DNA of 20,190 nucleotides, taken from Acinetobacter sp. (GTDB taxonomy: Bacteria > Pseudomonadota > Gammaproteobacteria > Pseudomonadales > Moraxellaceae). Location: assembly GCA_030152605.1 (NCBI GenBank), contig JASLJB010000305.1, positions 1 through 20,190 of the forward strand. The letters run 5' to 3'. Below are positions 14,620 through 20,190 of this stretch, piece by piece; position 1 is the first letter of the stretch, and each line of letters opens with the position of its first letter. Made by a program: the position numbers and the translations under genes. The notes below the pieces were generated by a model, which made no database searches, had not been told where the DNA came from, and saw only the letters and a program-made list of their open reading frames with translations.

Positions 14620-16479
14620 CTAAGCAAAATAATGCGATACGATTTGATAGGTAAAGAATGACATCAAATATGCCAGACCAAACAGATAGGCGGTCATGCC
14701 TGCCACAGTCATCCATGAACCGGTTTCACGACGCACGGTTGCCAGTGTCGCCAAGCAATGTGGCGCATAGATAAACCACACCAACAACGACATTCCCGTC
14801 GCCAATGACCAACCCGAACCATCCGCGCTGATCAAATGCGACAGACCTTGTGCGATCTCATCTTCATTGGAACCCGACAGTGCATAGACCGTCCCGAGCG
14901 CAGCCACCACCACTTCACGGGCTGCCATGGCGGGAATCAGTGCAATCACGATTTGCCAGTTAAAGCCCAGTGGTGCAAAGATCGGTTGCAACAGATGCCC
15001 CAACATACCGGCAATACTATAGTCGATATCCGGCAAAGTCGCGCCCTCTGGCGGCTGCGGGAAGGTGCATAGAAACCATAGAATAATGGTTAATGCCAGA
15101 ATGATTCCACCGACACGTTTTAAGAAGATTTTTGCGCGATCCAACAGACCGATGGCAACACTCTTGATATCTGGGATTTGATAGCTCGGCAGCTCCATCA
15201 GCAAGGCATGTTGTGACTTATTCTTTTGAAAGAATTTCATCACTAAGGCCACCAGTAATGCACTGACGATGCCGGCCATATACAGCCCAAACAACACCAG
15301 ACCCTGAAAGTTAAAGATCCCCCATACCGTCTTGGCCGGTATAAATGCGGCGATCAACAAAGAGTAAACCGGTAAGCGTGCCGAACAGGTCATCAAAGGG
15401 GCGACCATGATCGTGATGAGACGATCACGCGGATCACTGATACTACGTGTTGCCATGATGCCCGGAATGGCACAGGCAAAACTCGACAGTAAGGGAATAA
15501 ATGCACGGCCACTTAAACCGGCTTTAAACATTAATTTATCTAACAGAAAAGCGGCACGTGGTAAATAACCGGACTCTTCAAGCACGATAATAAAGAAGAA
15601 TAAAATCAAGATCTGAGGCAGGAATTCAAGTACACCACCGACACCGGCAATCACCCCATCCACCACCAAACTCTGTAGCATCGGATGTGAAATAAAGCCA
15701 CCGAGATATTCACCGAGCCAGTCCGTACCAGCAACAATAAGCTCTTTAAACGGCTCAGCCCAAGCAAATACCGCTTGGAAAATCACAAACATCATCACTG
15801 CCAAGGTCAGCAAACCAAACACGGGATGTAAAAAAATCTTGTCGAGAAAGTTGGTGCGCTTGTCTTCTTCTTCTAAAGACACCACCACATCTTTTAATAG
15901 TTGTTCTACTTTTTGATATGGTGTACCGCTGAGGATCACGTCACTCAATTCGGTATGCGGGGTATGATATTTTTCTTGATCCAGTGCTGCCATCAAGTTT
16001 TCAATACCTGAATTACGCACCGCAACCGTTTCAACCACGGGTACACCCAGACGTTGTGACAGTTTTTGCGTGTTGATCTGCATGCCACGACGGCGTGCTT
16101 CATCCATCATGTTCATGACCAACAGGATCGGTTTGCCAAGTGCAATGATTTCGAGCACCAAGCCCAAGTGCAGTTTTAAATTGGTCGCATCGACCACACA
16201 TAAAAATGCATCTTGTTCGGATTCTTCTGCGATCTTGCCCTGCACCACATCACGGGTGATTTCCTCATCTGGACTGGTCGCATCCAAGCTATAGGTGCCT
16301 GGCAAGTCCAAGACCCGCACAGCACGGCCTGAAGGCAAGGTAAATCGACCAATTTTACGTTCAACCGTTACCCCAGCATAGTTGGCTACTTTCTGCCGCG
16401 TACCGGTTAAATGGTTAAACAGTGAGGTTTTACCACAGTTTGGGTTACCGACTAAAGCAACACGTAAGGCTTCGCTCAT
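14620..16479 (-). CDS. feoB: Ferrous iron transport protein B
   Basis: FeoB is the inner-membrane Fe(2+) transporter with a cytosolic G-protein domain. The 619-residue protein begins with that domain: G1 GNPNCGKT at 11-18, G2 in NYAGVTVE, G3 DLPG at 58-61, G4 NMMD at 123-126, then a helical insert, and two Gate-type membrane halves (EFLPQILILFFFI in the first). It is shorter than E. coli FeoB (about 773), lacking part of the linker and C-terminal extension, as in many FeoB proteins. Its ATG overlaps the feoA stop (ATGA), indicating translational coupling. It is expected to be Fur-regulated through the operator upstream of feoA. Confidence 0.97.
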   Translation of the reverse strand: MSEALRVALVGNPNCGKTSLFNHLTGTRQKVANYAGVTVERKIGRFTLPSGRAVRVLDLPGTYSLDATSPDEEITRDVVQGKIAEESEQDAFLCVVDATNLKLHLGLVLEIIALGKPILLVMNMMDEARRRGMQINTQKLSQRLGVPVVETVAVRNSGIENLMAALDQEKYHTPHTELSDVILSGTPYQKVEQLLKDVVVSLEEEDKRTNFLDKIFLHPVFGLLTLAVMMFVIFQAVFAWAEPFKELIVAGTDWLGEYLGGFISHPMLQSLVVDGVIAGVGGVLEFLPQILILFFFIIVLEESGYLPRAAFLLDKLMFKAGLSGRAFIPLLSSFACAIPGIMATRSISDPRDRLITIMVAPLMTCSARLPVYSLLIAAFIPAKTVWGIFNFQGLVLFGLYMAGIVSALLVALVMKFFQKNKSQHALLMELPSYQIPDIKSVAIGLLDRAKIFLKRVGGIILALTIILWFLCTFPQPPEGATLPDIDYSIAGMLGHLLQPIFAPLGFNWQIVIALIPAMAAREVVVAALGTVYALSGSNEDEIAQGLSHLISADGSGWSLATGMSLLVWFIYAPHCLATLATVRRETGSWMTVAGMTAYLFGLAYLMSFFTYQIVSHYFA

Positions 16480-16742
16480 GCTGTTGCTCCCTCAATATCT
16501 TGGCTGATTTCGATCTTGTCGGCTTCGATTTTACGTAAGGCAAAACGGGTAAAACCGACCTGTATTAAGATGGGATCTCCACCAAAAATACCCTTGGTAA
16601 TCACATGGACACGCGTCCCTGCAACAAAACCCAAGGTCTCTAAACGACTCGCTATGAGATCTGTACGGCCACTATCACCTAAGTCTCGATTAACTTTGGT
16701 AACAATGGCTGTCTGCTTCACTTTCAATTCTGACAAACGCAC
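16476..16742 (-). CDS. feoA: Ferrous iron transport protein A
   Basis: FeoA is a small cytosolic SH3-like protein needed for FeoB activity. The 88-residue product matches in length and pattern: an N-terminal MRLSEL strand, the LGFVAGTRVHVITKGIFGGD core and the closing strand with the arginine-rich FALRKIEA. The start is GTG at 16742, supported by AGAGG 6 nt upstream. It is the first gene of feoA-feoB-small membrane protein and overlaps feoB by 4 bp. Confidence 0.95.
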   Translation of the reverse strand: MRLSELKVKQTAIVTKVNRDLGDSGRTDLIASRLETLGFVAGTRVHVITKGIFGGDPILIQVGFTRFALRKIEADKIEISQDIEGATA

Positions 16743-16774
16743 TGTCGGCCTCTAAACTGTTGCAAATAGCACTG

Positions 16775-16804
16775 ATTATACAGATAAATGAGAATTACTA
16801 CCAA
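16775..16804 (-). promoter_or_regulatory. feoA promoter
   Basis: On the minus strand, TTGGTA (16804-16799) and a perfect TATAAT (16780-16775) are 18 bp apart, with a TG just before the -10. The left half of the Fur-type repeat fills the spacer. Confidence 0.65.
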
Positions 16805-16830
16805 ATAAGATTTGATTATAATTCTCATTT
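16786..16830. promoter_or_regulatory. Paired Fur boxes between feoA and xerD
   Basis: AAATGAGAATTA (16786-16797) and TAATTCTCATTT (16819-16830) are a perfect 12-bp inverted repeat with a 21-bp spacer. Each arm contains the TGAGAAT hexamer core typical of Fur sites in pseudomonad-type bacteria, and the right arm read on the minus strand extends to AAATGAGAATTATAATC, close to the 19-bp Fur consensus. Iron-loaded Fur bound here would block the feoA promoter. Confidence 0.75.
16795..16822 (+). promoter_or_regulatory. Possible xerD promoter inside the Fur operator
   Basis: TTACTA (16795-16800) and a perfect TATAAT (16817-16822) are 16 bp apart on the plus strand, about 80 bp before the xerD ATG. 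The -10 overlaps the right Fur half-site. The -35 is weak. Confidence 0.4.
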
Positions 16831-16839
16831 GCCCACCGG

Positions 16840-16859
16840 ATCGACTTTCATCGACTTTT
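16840..16859 (+). repeat. Tandem 10-bp repeat in the xerD leader
   Basis: ATCGACTTTC is followed directly by ATCGACTTTT: two copies with one mismatch, one helical turn apart. Its significance is unknown. Confidence 0.5.
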
Positions 16860-16903
16860 GATCTACATTGCCTATCATTGCTTGTAGACCCTTGAACCTC
16901 GAC

Positions 16904-17824
16904 ATGGCCCTCAATAAAAAACCGCGCATCCCAACTGCTGTCAGTATTCCAGAGCAGTTGAGTTTTTTACACGGATTTCGTGACTATTTGGTCGCCCAAA
17001 CGGTCAGTCCTCATACACGTAACGCCTATCTCTCAGACTTAATTCAATGCAGTGAATGCCATAGCCATCCTCTGCCGGATTGGAGTCATGATGATATTTC
17101 CGATGTATTGCTCGCACTGACCAAAAAAGGCAAAAGTCCACGTTCAATTGCTCGGAGTTTATCCGCTTTACGCGCTTTTTATAAGTTTTTACGTGAACAA
17201 AAGATTCGACTCGACAATCCAGTGGCTGAGCACAAGACGCCTAAAATCGGACGTGCCCTCCCCAAAGACCTGTCGGAACAGGACATTGAAGCATTGATTC
17301 AGGCCCCAGACATAAACACTGCCTTGGGTTTGCGCGATCGAGCCATGCTTGAGGTGCTATACGCCTGCGGCTTGCGCGTCTCGGAACTTTTACTGTTACG
17401 TCTTGATTTAATTAATTTAAAACAAGGTTATTTAAGAGTGCTAGGCAAAGGCAACAAAGAACGCTTAGTCCCGATGGGGGCGGTAGCATGTGAGTGGGTG
17501 GAAAAATATTTAAATGAATCGCGCAGCAAGCTCTATCAAAGCGCAACCGACTACCTGTTTTTGACCCAACACGGCGGCATCATGAGCCGACAGAACTTTT
17601 GGTACGCGATCAAACGTTATGCTTTACAGGCGGGGATTTCAGCGCAACTGTCACCGCATACCCTGCGACATGCTTTTGCTACGCATCTCCTCAATCATGG
17701 TGCAGATCTGCGCGTGGTGCAGATGCTGCTCGGTCATAGCGACTTGTCGACCACGCAAATTTACACCCATGTTGCGCAAATTCGCATGCAGCAATTGCAT
17801 GCCCAGCATCATCCGCGCGCATAG
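16904..17824 (+). CDS. xerD: Site-specific tyrosine recombinase XerD
   Basis: XerD acts with XerC at dif to resolve chromosome dimers at division, under FtsK control. The 306-residue protein has the SAM-like core-binding domain (about 17-100) and the catalytic domain with every active residue: R158 (CGLRVSELL), K182 (GKGNKERLVP), H252 and R255 (HTLRHAFATH), H278 (LLGHSDL) and the nucleophile Y287 (QIYTH). XerD is chosen over XerC because dsbC and hom follow, the xerD-dsbC-hom order of Pseudomonas. The ATG at 16904 gives the normal N terminus; an upstream TTG at 16868 would add 12 residues without support. There is no clear Shine-Dalgarno. No terminator is evident before dsbC. Confidence 0.92.
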   Translation: MALNKKPRIPTAVSIPEQLSFLHGFRDYLVAQTVSPHTRNAYLSDLIQCSECHSHPLPDWSHDDISDVLLALTKKGKSPRSIARSLSALRAFYKFLREQKIRLDNPVAEHKTPKIGRALPKDLSEQDIEALIQAPDINTALGLRDRAMLEVLYACGLRVSELLLLRLDLINLKQGYLRVLGKGNKERLVPMGAVACEWVEKYLNESRSKLYQSATDYLFLTQHGGIMSRQNFWYAIKRYALQAGISAQLSPHTLRHAFATHLLNHGADLRVVQMLLGHSDLSTTQIYTHVAQIRMQQLHAQHHPRA

Positions 17825-17926
17825 TCGATCGCAGCCAAGAAGCTGACTGAGACTGGCTTTGCGCAAAATTGACCCTGTGTATTTCAAGCTCAAAAGATAA
17901 GATTTCATAAATTGAGTGGTTTTTTT

Positions 17927-17935
17927 TGTTATTCT
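17927..17935 (+). promoter_or_regulatory. Extended -10 promoter candidate for dsbC
   Basis: TGTTATTCT reads as an extended -10 (TGn plus TATTCT) after a T-rich run, 41 bp before the dsbC ATG. No -35 at proper spacing. Confidence 0.35.
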
Positions 17936-17976
17936 TAAGCACGCAAAATCATGCTCAGCAAATATAAAGGCCGTTT

Positions 17977-18789
17977 ATGCAATTGAACCGTTCAACCATG
18001 CTTCTGGCGTGCGCATTGGCTTCTAGCCTGATGTTCACTGCTTGTTCCAAGGCTGATGACGCCAAAAACGACAATACTTTAACTGCCACCGCACCTGCGA
18101 CAGGTGAAGCATCTGGCATCACTGAGCGTAATGCAAAACAACGACTCATTGAGACATTACAAAAGCATTTTAAAAATGCCAACATCAATGCAAAAATCAA
18201 AGATGTCAAAGCCACTGAAGTGCCAAACCTGTACTGGGTCAATCTCGAAGATATGGGCTCAGTCTATGTGACCAGCGATGGTAAATACCTGATCCAAGGC
18301 GATGTGATTCGACTTGGCGGCACACAGCTCAGCAGCATCAGCGATCAGCTGCAAGCGGCTGAAAACAAGAAATTACTCAGTGCGTTGAAAAAAGAAGACT
18401 TGTTGGTCTACCCTGCCAAAGGCAAAACCAAGCACGTGGTCTACATCTTTACTGACGCCAGTTGCCCATACTGCCATAAGCTGCATGCGCATCTCCCCGA
18501 AATCAATGCCAAAGGTATCGAAGTGCGTTATATCGCATGGCCACGTGGTGAACAGTTTATGCCGGCGATGGAAAGCGTTTGGTGTAGCAAAGACCGTAAA
18601 GCGGCTTTTGAACTGGCCATGGCAGATAGCCCACTCCCACCTGCAGACTGTAAAAACCCAGTGCGCGAACAATACCAAATGGGCCTCAATATGGGCATCA
18701 ACGGTACACCGGCGATCTATAATACTGAAGGTGAACACATCGGCGCCTATATGACGGCCGAGGATTTACTAAAAGCTCTAGAAAAATAA
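17977..18789 (+). CDS. dsbC: Thiol:disulphide interchange protein DsbC, apparently a lipoprotein
   Basis: DsbC isomerises wrong disulphides in the periplasm as a V-shaped homodimer kept reduced by DsbD. The 270-residue product has the N-terminal dimerisation domain (about 50-125), a linker, and a thioredoxin fold with active site CPYC (C163, C166; E. coli has CGYC), the structural pair C203 and C225, and the cis-proline loop GTPAIY at 243-248. The signal peptide ends in FTAC with C23, a lipobox, followed by a polar Asp/Thr/Ala-rich tether absent from E. coli DsbC. This predicts membrane anchoring, and the SK after the cysteine does not look like a strong inner-membrane retention signal. AAAGG lies 6 nt upstream of the ATG. 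Confidence 0.93.
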   Translation: MQLNRSTMLLACALASSLMFTACSKADDAKNDNTLTATAPATGEASGITERNAKQRLIETLQKHFKNANINAKIKDVKATEVPNLYWVNLEDMGSVYVTSDGKYLIQGDVIRLGGTQLSSISDQLQAAENKKLLSALKKEDLLVYPAKGKTKHVVYIFTDASCPYCHKLHAHLPEINAKGIEVRYIAWPRGEQFMPAMESVWCSKDRKAAFELAMADSPLPPADCKNPVREQYQMGLNMGINGTPAIYNTEGEHIGAYMTAEDLLKALEK

Positions 18790-18793
18790 CAAC

Positions 18794-18845
18794 CTAGGGT
18801 GTAAATAAAAGATCTTTTACACCCTAGAGTCTGGCGGTTTTTTTA
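18794..18845 (+). terminator. Terminator after dsbC
   Basis: CTAGGGTGTAAA (18794-18805) pairs perfectly with TTTACACCCTAG (18816-18827), 12 bp with a 10-nt loop. The T7 run comes 11 nt later (18839-18845), so the structure is strong but not canonical; partial read-through into hom is likely. Confidence 0.6.
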
Positions 18846-18891
18846 GCTATGATCACGAGAACTAATTTTAAATGTATAAATGGAGTGTGAC

Positions 18892-20190
18892 GTGAAACCA
18901 GTTCGTCTGGCAATACTCGGTCTTGGTACCGTCGGTGGTGGAGCCCTTAAACTACTACAAGAAAATGCTGCTGAGATTAGACGTCGCACCGGTCGTGATA
19001 TTCAAATTACCCATGTGGGCACAAGACGCCCACGTCCAGACTTAAACTTAGATCCAAGCATCAAACAAAGTGCTGATTTACTTGATATCGTCAGACAAGA
19101 CGACGTTGATGTCGTGGTTGAAGTCATGGGTGGAATTCACCCTGCATTTGAAATCATCATGGAAGCGCTGAAACACGGCAAACAAGTCGTCACTGCCAAC
19201 AAAGCCCTATTGGCTGAGCATGGCAATGAATTGTTTAAAGTTGCTGAAGCCAACAATGTCCAAATCGCCTATGAAGCCGCAGTTGCCGGTGGAATCCCGA
19301 TCATTAAAGTGATTCGTGAAGGTTTGGCTGCCAACAAAATCGAATGGTTAGCAGGCATCATCAACGGTACAGGTAACTTTATCCTGACTGAAATGCGTGA
19401 AAAAGGTCGTGCCTTCGCCGATGTGTTACAAGAAGCACAAGAGCTCGGCTATGCCGAAGCTGATCCAACCTTTGACGTTGAAGGCATTGATGCCGCGCAC
19501 AAACTGACCATCTTGGCCTCGTGTGCATTTGGGATTCCATTACAGTTTGACAAAGTGTATACCGAAGGAATCAGCAAAATCCGAGCCCAAGACGTGGCTT
19601 ATGCAGAAGATCTCGGTTATCGCATCAAGCATCTTGGGATTGCGCGTCGTACCGACAAAGGTATCGAACTGCGTGTTCACCCAACCCTGATCCCGGATGA
19701 AGAATTACTGGCCAACGTCAATGGCGTGAAAAACGCGGTCTTGGTTCAAGCCAATAAAGTCGGCCCAACCTTGTACTACGGTGCTGGTGCCGGTGCTGAC
19801 CCTACGGCTTCTGCCGTGGTTGCGGATGTAATCGATATCGTGCGCGATATTATCTATACCGAAGATGGTGCAGGTACCATTCCACAATTGGCCTTTGAAG
19901 CTTTGGCGGATACCCCAATCCTCAGCAGCGATGAAATGACCACTGGATACTACATCCGCTTAAATGCTGAAGACCAAACAGGCGTCTTGGCCAATGTCAC
20001 CACGATTCTCAGTCGTGCCGGTATCGGAATCGATGCGATCATGCAACAGCCGCGTCTAAAAGATCTGATCCCAATCGTGATTTTGACCGACCCTGTGGTT
20101 GAGTCTAAAATGAATGAAGTCTTGTCCCAGATTCAAGCGCTGGCTGAGATTCATGGCGAAATCGTTCGAATTCGTTTAGAATTGCTTGAA
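18892..20190 (+). CDS. hom: Homoserine dehydrogenase (stop codon not in the window)
   Basis: Hom reduces aspartate semialdehyde to homoserine, the branch point to threonine and methionine. From GTG at 18892 (GGAG 6 nt upstream) the frame is open for 433 codons to the last base. It shows the Rossmann nucleotide motif ILGLGTVGGG near residue 8, the catalytic-domain blocks YEAAVAGGIPIIK, NGTGNFILTEM and GYAEADPTFDVEGIDAAHKL, and a C-terminal ACT domain (from about YYIRLNAEDQTGVLANV) for feedback by threonine. It is the monofunctional type, not fused to aspartokinase. The length equals the usual size of the family, so the stop codon is probably within a few bases beyond the edge. thrC is expected next, as in Pseudomonas. 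Confidence 0.96.
   Translation, partial: MKPVRLAILGLGTVGGGALKLLQENAAEIRRRTGRDIQITHVGTRRPRPDLNLDPSIKQSADLLDIVRQDDVDVVVEVMGGIHPAFEIIMEALKHGKQVVTANKALLAEHGNELFKVAEANNVQIAYEAAVAGGIPIIKVIREGLAANKIEWLAGIINGTGNFILTEMREKGRAFADVLQEAQELGYAEADPTFDVEGIDAAHKLTILASCAFGIPLQFDKVYTEGISKIRAQDVAYAEDLGYRIKHLGIARRTDKGIELRVHPTLIPDEELLANVNGVKNAVLVQANKVGPTLYYGAGAGADPTASAVVADVIDIVRDIIYTEDGAGTIPQLAFEALADTPILSSDEMTTGYYIRLNAEDQTGVLANVTTILSRAGIGIDAIMQQPRLKDLIPIVILTDPVVESKMNEVLSQIQALAEIHGEIVRIRLELLE

Noticed and set aside
16904..17824. Tyrosine recombinase as a possible integrase of a mobile element
   Set aside because: Length, motifs and the xerD-dsbC-hom neighbourhood identify the housekeeping XerD; no att-like repeats, excisionase or cargo genes are present.
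1..20190. CRISPR array, prophage, toxin-antitoxin pair or insertion sequence
   Set aside because: No regularly spaced repeats, transposase, phage structural genes or small paired toxin-like genes were seen; the genes are conserved housekeeping ones.

Overview
The window is ordinary chromosome from a gammaproteobacterium, almost certainly Acinetobacter (Moraxellaceae). The calls rest on remembered family sequences; no search was run. Evidence for the genus is the protein sequences (ArgH, PhoU, MurD, XerD and DksA read like Acinetobacter orthologues) and the gene neighbourhoods: argH divergent from an AlgZ/AlgR-type two-component pair, dksA-gluQRS, and xerD-dsbC-hom, all shared with Pseudomonas and relatives. 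There is no transposase, prophage gene, CRISPR array, tRNA or rRNA, and coding density is high.

Layout. 1-1385 (minus): the first codons of a response regulator and a complete LytS/AlgZ-type histidine kinase, whose start overlaps divergent argH. 1376-3106 (plus): argH and yggX, closed by a terminator. 3175-3743: a gene-free stretch with an orphan terminator that may end a small RNA. 3744-4469 (minus): phoU, with its own promoter and terminator. 4938-6008 (plus): a lipoprotein of unknown function. 6165-8294: a TPP riboswitch and thiC. 8373-9855: nudF and cpdA, tightly coupled. 10065-11514: dksA and gluQRS. 11591-14173 (minus): murD then ftsW (peptidoglycan precursor synthesis and septal glycan polymerisation). 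14326-16742 (minus): feoA, feoB and a small cysteine-rich membrane protein (ferrous iron uptake). 16904-20190 (plus): xerD, dsbC and hom; hom is open at the window edge.

Regulation visible in the sequence: a TPP riboswitch on thiC whose P1 3' strand has a perfect 9-nt alternative partner downstream; a 12-bp inverted repeat of Fur-box type between feoA and xerD that covers promoter-like elements for both directions; and hairpin-plus-T-run terminators after yggX, the orphan locus, phoU, ftsW and the feo operon, with a less canonical one after dsbC.

I found no multi-gene system that looks new. The best leads are small: the candidate sRNA at 3295-3443, the shared Fur operator at feoA/xerD, the alternative pairing behind the thiC riboswitch, a possible short membrane peptide opposite the thiC promoter, the FeoB-linked cysteine-rich protein, and DsbC carrying a lipobox.
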